Assembly: GCA_039045975.1 (NCBI GenBank) | Contig: JBCCJA010000029.1 | Coordinates: forward strand, 1-43,691 | Direction: 5' to 3' | Source: JBCCJA01 sp039045975 | GTDB taxonomy: Bacteria > Planctomycetota > Planctomycetia > Planctomycetales > Planctomycetaceae | Length of the DNA: 43,691 nt | Shown: piece after piece, positions 27,079 through 35,214 of the stretch | How positions within the stretch are numbered: position 1 is the stretch's first letter | Layout of the letters: each line of letters begins with the position of its first letter | Made by a program: the position numbers and the translations under genes | The notes under the pieces: model-generated | The model's input: only the letters and a program-made list of their open reading frames with translations | What the model was told of the DNA's origin: nothing | Databases searched by the model: none

Positions 27079-28773
27079 ATGAGCCTTCCCTCCCCGAAGG
27101 TGTCGAGAAGCGGTCTGGACGCCGTGCGGTTCGCCGCGGCCGTCGTCGCCGTTCTCGGCCTCGCGACCCAGGCCGCAGCCGCCCCGCCGACCGCGTTCGG
27201 CGTCGAAGCCGCCACGACCTCCGCCGCGGACGACCTCGCCGAGGGTCACCGGCTCGAACGGGCCCGGGACTGGTCCGCCGCGATCGAACACTACGACGCC
27301 GCGCTCGAGCGTCACCCCGACGATTCAAAATTGTCGTACGGGCTCCGCCGCTCGAAAATCCACTTCGGCATCGACCGTCGTTACGCCGACGGGAGCTTCG
27401 ACCGCGACATGCTCGGCATGTCGCCGAGGACCGCCTACGCCCTGTTCGACGACATCTTCCGGCAGGTCCGCGACCGCTACGTCGAAGACGTGCGGGCGAC
27501 CGCCTTCGTCGCCCACGGAACCGAAAGCCTGTACCTCGCGTTGGCGAACGAGAAGTTCGTCCGCGGCAACCTCGCCCACGTCGACTACGCCCGCGTGCAG
27601 CGTCTCCGCGACCGCCTGCGGGCCCGCTACTGGAACCGCCCGGTCGGCACCGCGTCGGCACGCGAGACCGTACGCGAAGTCGCCCGCCTGGCCCGGAGCA
27701 CGGCCGGCCTGTCCGAGACCGCGGTCGTCATGGAATACATCTTCGGCGGCTGTAACGCCCTCGACGACTACTCGAACTATCTCACGCCCGACCGGCTCGA
27801 CGACCTGCACGGCAACATCGCCGGCGAGTTCGTCGGGCTCGGCATCGAGATGAAGGCCGAAAACGGTCAGGGGATGTTCCTCGTCGACGTCCTGCCCGGC
27901 AGCCCGGCCGAAGAGGGCGGCCTGCACGCCGGCGAGCACATCGTCACGATCGACGGCGTCGACTGCCGCTCGCTGAGCACGGACGACGCGGCGCGGCTGC
28001 TCCGCGGCCCGTCCGGGTCGACCGTCACGCTCCGCGTTGCCGACGGCACGACCGAACGGACCTGGCAGGGCCGCTTCGTCCGCCGGGCCGTGCAGGTCAA
28101 GTCGGTCGCGGCGGCGAAGATCATCGACCCGGCCCGCGGCGTGGGCTACATCCGCATGACCGGCTTCCAAGAAACGACCGCCGAGGAGATGGACGAGGCG
28201 CTCGAATCGCTCCGACGTCAGGGCATGCGGAGCCTCGTCTGGGACCTGCGGGGCAACCCGGGCGGGCTCCTCACCGCCGCCGTCGAGGTGCTCGACCGTT
28301 TCATCGACGACGGCGTGCTCGTCTCGACCCGCGGCCGGACGCACGACCAGAACTGGACCTACTCGGCCCATGGCCCGGGCACCTGGCGTGACCTCGAACT
28401 GGCCCTCCTGGTGGACCAGAATTCCGCCTCGGCCAGCGAGATCGTCGCCGGCGCGATCCGCGACCACGAACGCGGCGTCATCGTCGGCGACCGCACCTAT
28501 GGAAAGTGGTCGGTCCAGAGCATCCTGCCGGTCCGGGGCCGGACCGGGCTGCGACTCACGACCGCGAAGTTCTATTCGCCCGACGGTCTGACCCACGGAA
28601 AGGTCGGGCTCGTGCCCGATCTCGAGGTCGACTCCGAAGCCCTCGCCGGCGGGCCCGGTACCACGTCCCGCACGACCGCCTATCGCGGCCGAGCCGGCGG
28701 CATCCCCGATGCGGACCCGGTCATCCGAGCCGCCACGAACGCCCTGCGTGGCGGGCTGTACGCAAAGAACTGA
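27079..28773 (+). CDS. S41 C-terminal processing protease with PDZ
   Basis: A 564-residue exported endopeptidase of the CtpA/Tsp type. The signal region spans residues 1-36; a TPR-like helical pair follows (51-90). A PDZ domain sits at about 250-322 (GLGIEMKAENGQGMFLVDVL), then the S41 core. Catalytic Ser451 in NSASASEI and Lys476 in YGKWSVQ, 25 residues later, match the Ser/Lys dyad spacing of E. coli Tsp (Ser430/Lys455); Gln480 fits as the third residue. No neighbour indicates a substrate. Divergent from glnE. Confidence 0.92.
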   Translation: MSLPSPKVSRSGLDAVRFAAAVVAVLGLATQAAAAPPTAFGVEAATTSAADDLAEGHRLERARDWSAAIEHYDAALERHPDDSKLSYGLRRSKIHFGIDRRYADGSFDRDMLGMSPRTAYALFDDIFRQVRDRYVEDVRATAFVAHGTESLYLALANEKFVRGNLAHVDYARVQRLRDRLRARYWNRPVGTASARETVREVARLARSTAGLSETAVVMEYIFGGCNALDDYSNYLTPDRLDDLHGNIAGEFVGLGIEMKAENGQGMFLVDVLPGSPAEEGGLHAGEHIVTIDGVDCRSLSTDDAARLLRGPSGSTVTLRVADGTTERTWQGRFVRRAVQVKSVAAAKIIDPARGVGYIRMTGFQETTAEEMDEALESLRRQGMRSLVWDLRGNPGGLLTAAVEVLDRFIDDGVLVSTRGRTHDQNWTYSAHGPGTWRDLELALLVDQNSASASEIVAGAIRDHERGVIVGDRTYGKWSVQSILPVRGRTGLRLTTAKFYSPDGLTHGKVGLVPDLEVDSEALAGGPGTTSRTTAYRGRAGGIPDADPVIRAATNALRGGLYAKN

Positions 28774-28818
28774 GCGGACCGCCGTTCTTCAGACACGTCC
28801 GAAGACGGGCCGACCGGC

Positions 28819-30135
28819 TCAAGCGGCCCCGAGCTCTCCGACCGTTCCGCCTTTGCAGAATGAGGCTTTGCCGAACGTCTCGACGCGATGGCCGAAGGCG
28901 TGGGCCAGCGACATAAGCAGGCGATTGTGAGGCACGCCGCCGAGGTCGAGCGACCGGCCCGTCTTGAAGCCGAGGCCGCCGCCGACGAGGACGAACGGCA
29001 CGTCCTTGTGGGTGTGCGTATTGCCTTTACCGAGTTCGTTCGTCCACAGCACGGTCGTGTTGTCGAGCAGCGTGCCGTCTCCGGACGGCTCGGGCGTCGA
29101 CGCCAGACGGTCGACGAACCGGGCGATCTCCTCGGCGAAGTAACGGTTGATCGTGATCAGCTTTTTCTGGGCGTCGTCGTCGCGGTCGGGCTTATGGGAC
29201 AGGGTGTGGTGACTGTCGCCGAACCCCAGCCACTGCATCTTCACGTTGCCGACGGAGTTGCTGAACTGGACGGTCGCGACGCGGGCGAAGTCGGCCGCCA
29301 ACGCCCCGGCGAGCAGGTCGTTCTGCATCCGGAACAGCTTCGGGGTGTTCGCGAACGATTCGCGGACGCCCTGTTCGAGCTCCGGGACGACGTGGTCGAC
29401 TTCGGACTGTTGCACGTCGAGCGAGCGTTCCATGCCGCGGACGAACTCGGCGTGCTCGTCGAGCGTGCGGCGGTCTTCGGCCGACAGCTTCGTGCCGAGC
29501 GCCGCGAAGTCGGCGTGAACGCGGTCGAGGATGCTCGCCAGCTTCTGCCGGCCTTCGCGGGCGCCGTAGAGCTTGTCGAACAGCCGGTAAGGGTCGTCGA
29601 TCGGCGTGAGCGGCTTGTTCGGCCCGGCGTAGGAAAGCCGAGTCCAGGTGTTCGCCTTCTCCGGAACGAGGACGCCGAGCACGAGCGACCCGAACCGCGT
29701 CCGCGTCGCGGCGTCGGCTTGCAGGAAGTTCGCGATCTCCTGGTCGATCGAGATGCCACGGGACCATCCGGCGGCCGTGCCGCCTCCGCCGAGCAGGTCG
29801 CCCGCAAATAACTCGTCGCCGGTCAGCAGGCAGCCGATGCCGCGCTGGTGGCCGTCGCCCTCGCCACCGATGTCGTTGTTCACGCCGCGGACGACGAGCA
29901 TTCGGTCCTGAAACGCGGCGAGCGGCTCGAGGATCGGCGGCAGCGTGAAGTCGTCACCGGTCGACTCCGGCCAAAACGCCTTCGGCACCGTGCCGTTCGG
30001 CGTGAAGAACACGACCAGCCGTTGCTTCGGGCCGGCCGCGTTCGCGGCGAACCCGAGGCTCGGCAGGTTCCACAGGAACGGCGTCACCGCGGTCGACAGG
30101 CCCGCCTGCCGCACGAAGTCGCGTCGCGTCTGCAT
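28819..30135 (-). CDS. DUF1552 protein with TAT signal
   Basis: A 438-residue exported protein. The ATG at 30135 gives a twin-arginine signal RRDFVRQAGLSTAVTPFLW; an earlier start lacks a site. GGAG lies 9 nt upstream. The mature part has NGTVPKAFWPESTG, an Asp/His-rich block (GGEGDGHQRGIGCLL), TLWTNELGKGNTHTHKDVPF and FGHRVETFGKASFCKGG, the pattern of the DUF1552 family, which in planctomycetes occurs beside DUF1592-type cytochrome proteins. Biochemical role unknown. Downstream member of an operon with the next gene, 25 nt apart. Confidence 0.9.
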   Translation of the reverse strand: MQTRRDFVRQAGLSTAVTPFLWNLPSLGFAANAAGPKQRLVVFFTPNGTVPKAFWPESTGDDFTLPPILEPLAAFQDRMLVVRGVNNDIGGEGDGHQRGIGCLLTGDELFAGDLLGGGGTAAGWSRGISIDQEIANFLQADAATRTRFGSLVLGVLVPEKANTWTRLSYAGPNKPLTPIDDPYRLFDKLYGAREGRQKLASILDRVHADFAALGTKLSAEDRRTLDEHAEFVRGMERSLDVQQSEVDHVVPELEQGVRESFANTPKLFRMQNDLLAGALAADFARVATVQFSNSVGNVKMQWLGFGDSHHTLSHKPDRDDDAQKKLITINRYFAEEIARFVDRLASTPEPSGDGTLLDNTTVLWTNELGKGNTHTHKDVPFVLVGGGLGFKTGRSLDLGGVPHNRLLMSLAHAFGHRVETFGKASFCKGGTVGELGAA

Positions 30136-30160
30136 CGGTGTGTCTCCGGAGTTGGGGAAT

Positions 30161-32548
30161 TCAGGGACGTGCCGCGACGGCGATCGGATCGCCGTCATCG
30201 GAGGCCGCGGCCGCCATCGCGATCCGCTCCGCCTCGGTGTCGCCCGCCGCGGTGACGGCGATCTCGACCAGAAGTTCGCGGATGTCGCAGTCGTTGGCCG
30301 TGAACCGCTCGGTCAAGCGGTCGAGCGTGGCAGCCCCGTACGCGGCGGGCGGCCGGGCCGCGAAGTACTCGAACAGCTGGCGGGCGAACGTGCGTCGGAC
30401 CGAGACCGACTCGACCGCCAACGCCGCCCAGTCGTCGGCACCGTCGAGCCGCACCGCGACGCCGTCCGGCGTCCGATAGTCGACCGACGCGTCGACCGGC
30501 CGCCCGTTGTCAGCCTTGCGGAACCGCCCGACGGCGTCGAAGTGCTCGAGCACGAATCCGAGCGGGTTGATCTTCTCGTGGCAGACCATGCAGTTGACCT
30601 CGCCGGTCTGCAGTTCGACCCGCTCCCGCATTGTCATATCGGGGTGGAGTTCGGGGTCGATCAGCTCGAAGTCGACCTGCGGCGGCCGCAACGTATGCCC
30701 CATGACCCGGCGGGCGAGGAACACGCCGCGGTGGATCGGCGACGTTTCGCGTTCGTGGGCGTGCCGGGCCATCACCAGCGGGTGGGTGATCACGCCGGCC
30801 GACGGCGTGTCGTCGACCCGCACCGGCCGAAACCCGTCGCCGGTCTGGTCCAAGCCGTAAATCTCCGCGAGCCGGTCGTTGACGTAAAAGGTTGACCCGT
30901 CGATCAGCCGCCGGAAGTCGGGCCGCGGGCCCCAGGCGACGTCGTCGAGAAACAGCTCGAGCGACGTCCGCAAATCGTGTCCGACGGCCGCGTCGAACCC
31001 GGGGAACAGGTCTTCGTTTTTGGAGAGCGCGACGTCCCGCTCGACCTCAAGCCATGACGCGAAGAAGCGATGCAGCTTCGCCCGCGTCCGCGGGTCGTCG
31101 AGCATCCGTCGCGCCTCGGACGCGATGACCTCCGGCTTCCGCAGGCGACCGTCGGCGGCCGCCTTCGTGGCCCGCCCGTCGGGCAACGAGTCCCCCAGGA
31201 CCGCGGCGAGTCGGTTCGCGGAAAGTTCGGGCGTCCGTTCGATGCCGGGATACAAGAACCGCGGCGATTTCAACGCGTAGAGGACCGCCATTGTCACGCC
31301 GTCCGGGCCGTCGGTCGCGACGCGGTCGGTGACGAAGGCGGCCGTCGCGTCGTCGACCGTGCCGCCGAAGGCACGCCGGACGAAGTCGGTCGCGAACGCC
31401 GTCATCTCACGGACACGTTTTTCCGCGGGGCCGTCCGCCGCGACGCCGATCAGGTCGTCGAGATGCTCTTCGACGAACCCGGCCGCCGCGATCGCGGCCG
31501 ACGTCGTCGCCTCATCCCACGCCTCAGAGACGAACGTGCCCCGCGGATAGCCGAGGCTGCGGTCGTCGGGCGGGAACGAAGTCGAGGCGACATAGACCGG
31601 CGGGGCACTGACCGGCAGGAGTCGGTGCGTCGCGACCGGCCGATACTCGCCGTGTGGCGGACGCCAAGACAGACGGATCGATGCCGGGCGGGTCTTCTCG
31701 ATCAGGACCGGCTTGCCGTTCACCTTCTTCTTACGAAGCCGTTTGAAGAACTGCAGACGGACCGGATGGGCCCGCCCCTCGAGCATCTCGACCGAGGCCG
31801 TGTATTCGGTCTGATCGCCCGAGCGGACTCCGGCGTCGATCAACGGCTCGGCCGCGTCGTTGACCCACAATTGGAACGAGTTCGGCGTCTCGACGCGGAG
31901 GTCGTACGTCCCCGTTTCCGGGGCGACGAGCGAACCTTCCCAGACGATGGTGAATTCGCCGAACTCGTCGGCGATCTGCATCCCTGCCGGTGTTTCGGTC
32001 CCGAAGTCGACGTCGACCCTGGCGTCCGTCCTCTCGACGAGCAACTTCTTTTTGTCGAGCGTCAGCTGTCGGCTGACCGACCCCCGCGGTACGCCGTCGA
32101 AATAGCCGACACGAAGCCCGCGTGTGTCGCCCCAGTCGACCGCCGCGTTTTCCGGCGTGAGCAGGTCGGCGAGGCTCTGGCGGTATTGGCTGACCGTGAG
32201 CCTCGCGAGCGGGACGGCCGGCGGTGTCTCGGGCGCCGTAGGCCGCGTGTAGAACTCTTTGAAGATGAACTTCGCGACACTCGCGGCGTCTTCACCGACG
32301 CAATACTCGGGGTCGCCGTCCGGCATCGACGAGTCGATGTAGGCCGTCAGCGTCGCGAGCGTCGTGTCGCCCTCGAGCGGGAAGTTGTAGACGTCCTCGA
32401 CGCCTTCGCCTTTATCACCGTGACAGTACGCACACTCTTCGGCGTAGATCTGCCGGCCACGTTCGTCGCCGGCAGCGAGCGCGGTGCCCGCGGCGAACGT
32501 CAAAGTGACGGCGGTAAGGGCGCATGGGCCCGAAAGTCGGGTCGACAT
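30161..32548 (-). CDS. Cytochrome c/PA14/DUF1592-DUF1588-DUF1585 protein
   Basis: A 795-residue exported protein with signal peptide 1-26. A small cytochrome c domain follows (CAYCH at 39-43, heme-binding, with a distal Met). Residues about 155-300 are a PA14-like carbohydrate-type domain (IVWEGSLVAPETGTYDLRVE). The planctomycete core then follows: RLTVSQYRQSLADLL (DUF1587-like), SPRFLYPG, HPLVMARHAHERETSPIHRG (DUF1588-like) and CMVCHEKINPLGFVLEHFDA (a second CxxCH, DUF1585-like). Such proteins are thought to act outside the cytoplasm, perhaps in polysaccharide breakdown; this is not proven. Co-transcribed with the DUF1552 gene. Confidence 0.9.
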   Translation of the reverse strand: MSTRLSGPCALTAVTLTFAAGTALAAGDERGRQIYAEECAYCHGDKGEGVEDVYNFPLEGDTTLATLTAYIDSSMPDGDPEYCVGEDAASVAKFIFKEFYTRPTAPETPPAVPLARLTVSQYRQSLADLLTPENAAVDWGDTRGLRVGYFDGVPRGSVSRQLTLDKKKLLVERTDARVDVDFGTETPAGMQIADEFGEFTIVWEGSLVAPETGTYDLRVETPNSFQLWVNDAAEPLIDAGVRSGDQTEYTASVEMLEGRAHPVRLQFFKRLRKKKVNGKPVLIEKTRPASIRLSWRPPHGEYRPVATHRLLPVSAPPVYVASTSFPPDDRSLGYPRGTFVSEAWDEATTSAAIAAAGFVEEHLDDLIGVAADGPAEKRVREMTAFATDFVRRAFGGTVDDATAAFVTDRVATDGPDGVTMAVLYALKSPRFLYPGIERTPELSANRLAAVLGDSLPDGRATKAAADGRLRKPEVIASEARRMLDDPRTRAKLHRFFASWLEVERDVALSKNEDLFPGFDAAVGHDLRTSLELFLDDVAWGPRPDFRRLIDGSTFYVNDRLAEIYGLDQTGDGFRPVRVDDTPSAGVITHPLVMARHAHERETSPIHRGVFLARRVMGHTLRPPQVDFELIDPELHPDMTMRERVELQTGEVNCMVCHEKINPLGFVLEHFDAVGRFRKADNGRPVDASVDYRTPDGVAVRLDGADDWAALAVESVSVRRTFARQLFEYFAARPPAAYGAATLDRLTERFTANDCDIRELLVEIAVTAAGDTEAERIAMAAAASDDGDPIAVAARP

Positions 32549-32593
32549 GGGTCCGATCTGTACTGCGGCTGGGGAAGCCGAACTGGGCGGGTG

Positions 32594-32616
32594 GCAGGAG
32601 TGTTATGCACTCCTGC
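32594..32616. promoter_or_regulatory. Perfect 9-bp dyad upstream of the DUF1592 operon
   Basis: GCAGGAGTG (32594-32602) and CACTCCTGC (32608-32616) form a perfect inverted repeat with a 5-nt spacer (TTATG), about 46 nt before the DUF1592 gene start and 73 nt after the end of the reductase gene upstream. No T-run follows on the minus strand, which favours an operator over a terminator. Confidence 0.45.
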
Positions 32617-32688
32617 TGATATGATTGTAGGTTATCGTCGCCACGACGCAATAGGTCAGAGGCCGACCCGCCGGTCCCACATAATCGT

Positions 32689-33273
32689 TCAAGACGCGTC
32701 GCGTCCGCCCTCGCCGGTGACCCGCTCCAGCCAGCCGCGGCGTTTCGCCTCCGTCGAATCGCCGATCGGGCCGAATAACGTCGTCTTGACCGGCTTGAAG
32801 CCGCAAAACCACAGCGTGCTCGTCTTCAGTTGCCGGACCCCGGGGCCGCCGAAAACCGTCTGATAGATCATCGGCGGGCTGTCCATCGTCGTGATGACCC
32901 GGGCACTGCGGCCCTTCAGCAGGCCCTCCCACAGCTTCGAATTCTCGGGGTAACGGAACGCCCAGTTCGAGACGAAGACGCGGTCGATCCAGCCTTTCAG
33001 GATCGCCGGCGTCGACCCCCACCACGTCGGGTGCACGATCGCCAGATGCTCGCACCACTCGATCGCCTCACGCGACCGCACGATGTCGTCCTCGACGGGC
33101 TGATCCTTCGCCGACGTCCCGCGGACCGAGACCTCGAAGTCGAGCTCGGACGGGCTGATGCGGCGGACCTCCCCGCCCGCCGCCGAGACGCCGCGCGCGT
33201 ACGCGTCGGCGAGGGCCGCGTTGAAACTGTCGGGCCGCGGGTGGCCCAGGACGACGAGTGTTTTCTTCGGCAC
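32689..33273 (-). CDS. Flavodoxin-fold NAD(P)H quinone reductase
   Basis: A 194-residue cytosolic flavoprotein of the NQO/MdaB/KefF type (Flavodoxin_2). GHPRPDSFNAALADAY binds the flavin phosphate; HPTWWGSTPAILKGWIDRVF is the family's second flavin segment; GGPGVRQLKTSTLWFCGFKP closes the domain. It probably reduces quinones or electrophiles using NAD(P)H and FMN/FAD. GTG 33273 is the start, without a clear ribosome site. Transcribed toward the DUF1592 operon across the 140-nt spacer holding the dyad; divergent from yceI. Confidence 0.9.
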   Translation of the reverse strand: MPKKTLVVLGHPRPDSFNAALADAYARGVSAAGGEVRRISPSELDFEVSVRGTSAKDQPVEDDIVRSREAIEWCEHLAIVHPTWWGSTPAILKGWIDRVFVSNWAFRYPENSKLWEGLLKGRSARVITTMDSPPMIYQTVFGGPGVRQLKTSTLWFCGFKPVKTTLFGPIGDSTEAKRRGWLERVTGEGGRDAS

Positions 33274-33457
33274 GGTGACGGCTCGTCGGATGCTGTCTGG
33301 GCACGATAGGAGGTCGGCGTGGCGACGCCACCGGCGGCGGCGTGAGCGTCCTCACATGGGGGCCCGACCGGGTGTCCCCGACCGATCGCGACCGATATCG
33401 TCGCGGTTACGCGGAGAGTCGCTCCGCCCAGCCCGCCCGCTTACGGAGATCGCACCC

Positions 33458-34198
33458 GTGACCCGCAACACGACCCTGACACGCACGGCCCTCTCACTCT
33501 TGCTCGTCGCGGCGACGGCCTCGCCCGCCGCCTCGCAGAGCGGCACGACCTCTCCGCCGCCCGGCAGCGGCACGACCCCGCAGCCGACCGGTAGCGGCAC
33601 GACGAGTCCGCCGCCAGGAAGCGGGACGACGTCTCAGCCGGCCGGCAGCGGGACGGCCCCGGCGCCCGCGGGCAGCGGGTCGACGATGCAGCCGGCGGGC
33701 GGTACCGCGTTCGCCATCGACCCGTCGCACACGTCGGTCGTGTTTGGCATCGGGCACGCCGGCATCGGGTTCGTCTACGGCCGCTTCAACACGGTCTCCG
33801 GCTCGTTCACCCAGGCGGGCGAAGAGCTGACCGGTATCGAGTTGATGATCGACGCCGCCAGCGTCGACACGAACGAGTCGAAGCGGGACGAACACCTCCG
33901 CAGCCCCGACTTCTTCAATGTCGCCCAGTTTCCGGCGATCACGTTTAAGAGCCGGTCGCTGAAAAAGGTCGGCTCAAAATATGAAGTCACCGGCGACCTG
34001 ACGATCCACGGCGTGACCCGCCCGGTCGTGATCCCGGTGCAGAAACTGAAGGAGGGCCAGGGCCCGTTCGGGGCCTACCGCAGCGGCCTGTTCGCCCAGT
34101 TCGCGGTCAAACGAACGGAATACGGCATGTCGAACATGCTGGAGATCGTCGGCGACCCGGTCACACTGACCGTCGCGATCGAAGGAATTAAGCAGTAA
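33458..34198 (+). CDS. Exported YceI family protein with repeat linker
   Basis: A 246-residue lipocalin-like protein. GTG 33458 has GGAG 9 nt upstream and opens a signal peptide (1-27). A low-complexity linker of six 9-residue units follows (29-82). The YceI beta-barrel domain begins at FAIDPSHTSVVFGIGHAG and continues through TNESKRDEHLRSPDFFN, FPAITFKS and GDLTIHGVTRPVVIPV. Members bind long isoprenoids such as quinones. The linker presumably spaces the barrel from another surface. A palindromic element follows the stop. Confidence 0.93.
   Translation: MTRNTTLTRTALSLLLVAATASPAASQSGTTSPPPGSGTTPQPTGSGTTSPPPGSGTTSQPAGSGTAPAPAGSGSTMQPAGGTAFAIDPSHTSVVFGIGHAGIGFVYGRFNTVSGSFTQAGEELTGIELMIDAASVDTNESKRDEHLRSPDFFNVAQFPAITFKSRSLKKVGSKYEVTGDLTIHGVTRPVVIPVQKLKEGQGPFGAYRSGLFAQFAVKRTEYGMSNMLEIVGDPVTLTVAIEGIKQ
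33542..33703 (+). repeat. Six 27-bp in-frame tandem units in yceI
   Basis: Six consecutive 9-codon units (GTTSPPPGS, GTTPQPTGS, GTTSPPPGS, GTTSQPAGS, GTAPAPAGS, GSTMQPAGG) inside yceI. They are in frame, so length changes would keep the gene open. Confidence 0.85.
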
Positions 34199-34219
34199 AT
34201 CTATTAAGACCCGTGACCC

Positions 34220-34300
34220 GCACGAGCCCGCGGTGTGAGCCGTGGAGAGAGTAGGACCGGCAAACCTATGTCCTCCACGGCTGACGCCGCGGGCTCGTGC
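34220..34300. repeat. Imperfect palindromic element, copy 1
   Basis: Two 28-nt arms (34220-34247 and 34273-34300) pair with two mismatches around a 25-nt loop; each arm holds GAGCCCGCGG and AGCCGTGGAG as sub-blocks. It lies between yceI and a membrane protein gene. A related copy is at 37141-37217 with the same loop length. The layout resembles REP/BIME-type extragenic palindromes; it may also end the yceI transcript. Confidence 0.7.
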
Positions 34301-34324
34301 ATATTTTAAGATACGCGACCCGAC

Positions 34325-35134
34325 GTGTTCCGAGACGCCCTCGCCGTCTGGTTGCTAACGGGTCTAACAGCCGCGGCGTGGGAGTTCCGGCCGCCGCGGC
34401 TGGCGGCGATCCCTGCCATCGGGCTCGCGATCCTGTGCGGCGTCGCGGCCAGGATGTGGTTCGAGTTCGTTCCGACCGGCCTCGACCCGACCGCCGCCTG
34501 CCGCAAGCTCTGCGAGGTCATTGTTTCGCCGCCCGAGATCAGGGGCTGGCTCTTTGCGCTCACCGCGGCAGGCGTAACCGGTCGCGGCTTCTGGCGAAGT
34601 ATCGTCAGGGCCGACGGCCCGCCGGGGGCCGAGTCGGCACGGTTTGTCGCGACGCTCGCGGCGACCGTCGCCGTGACCGCGGCCGTCGGGCTGACCGGTT
34701 CGTCGACCTATGCGATGTGGGCCGGTCTCGTGCCGGCGGCGATCCTCGGCTTCGGCTCGGCCTGCGTGATCTTCGAACGTCGCCCGGAGGTCACGCACGA
34801 GCTCGCGTTCGCGGCGGTCTTCTCGATGAGCGTGGCCGGTCTCGCGGTGCGTTTTTCGTCGTTGCCTCTGCCGATCGCAGTCGTGCTCGTCGTGGGACTC
34901 GCGGTCGCGGCGTTCGGCCGCGTTCCGGTCGTCATACGGATCGTCGGGGCCGCGGCCACGGTCGCTTGCGCGGGCTGGCTGGCATGGACTTCTCCGGTGC
35001 AGTTTTCGCCAGCGGTCTTCTTCCCGCCTGCGGCCGACGCCGCCACGGCCGACCCGCCGCCGATCGCGGTCCCGACGACTCCCGACGAGACGCCCGAAGA
35101 CGCCGCCCCGCCGCTCGCCCTACCGACCCTCTGA
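34325..35134 (+). CDS. Multi-pass membrane protein of unknown function
   Basis: A 269-residue protein with six or more hydrophobic segments (about 8-24, 28-46, 74-90, 108-126, 130-150, 160-220), starting at GTG 34325. The last 45 residues are a Pro/Ala/Asp-rich tail (AVPTTPDETPEDAAPPLALP). No conserved transporter motif, charged pair or catalytic residue is visible. I do not recognise the family. It is separated from icd by 80 nt. Confidence 0.65.
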   Translation: MFRDALAVWLLTGLTAAAWEFRPPRLAAIPAIGLAILCGVAARMWFEFVPTGLDPTAACRKLCEVIVSPPEIRGWLFALTAAGVTGRGFWRSIVRADGPPGAESARFVATLAATVAVTAAVGLTGSSTYAMWAGLVPAAILGFGSACVIFERRPEVTHELAFAAVFSMSVAGLAVRFSSLPLPIAVVLVVGLAVAAFGRVPVVIRIVGAAATVACAGWLAWTSPVQFSPAVFFPPAADAATADPPPIAVPTTPDETPEDAAPPLALPTL

Positions 35135-35214
35135 CCGGCGCGTTGCGGGCCTGACGGGCATCGTCTAGCGTCGCGGAGTCGAGAAATCCCCCACGAAATC
35201 GCGGAGTCTGTCCC

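Noticed and set aside
27325..28596. A 423-codon minus-strand frame inside the S41 protease gene
   Set aside because: Antisense to a strongly supported gene; composition reflects complementary codons.
31070..32863. A 597-codon plus-strand frame across the DUF1592 gene
   Set aside because: Antisense to a gene with clear domains; no ribosome site and no recognisable domain.
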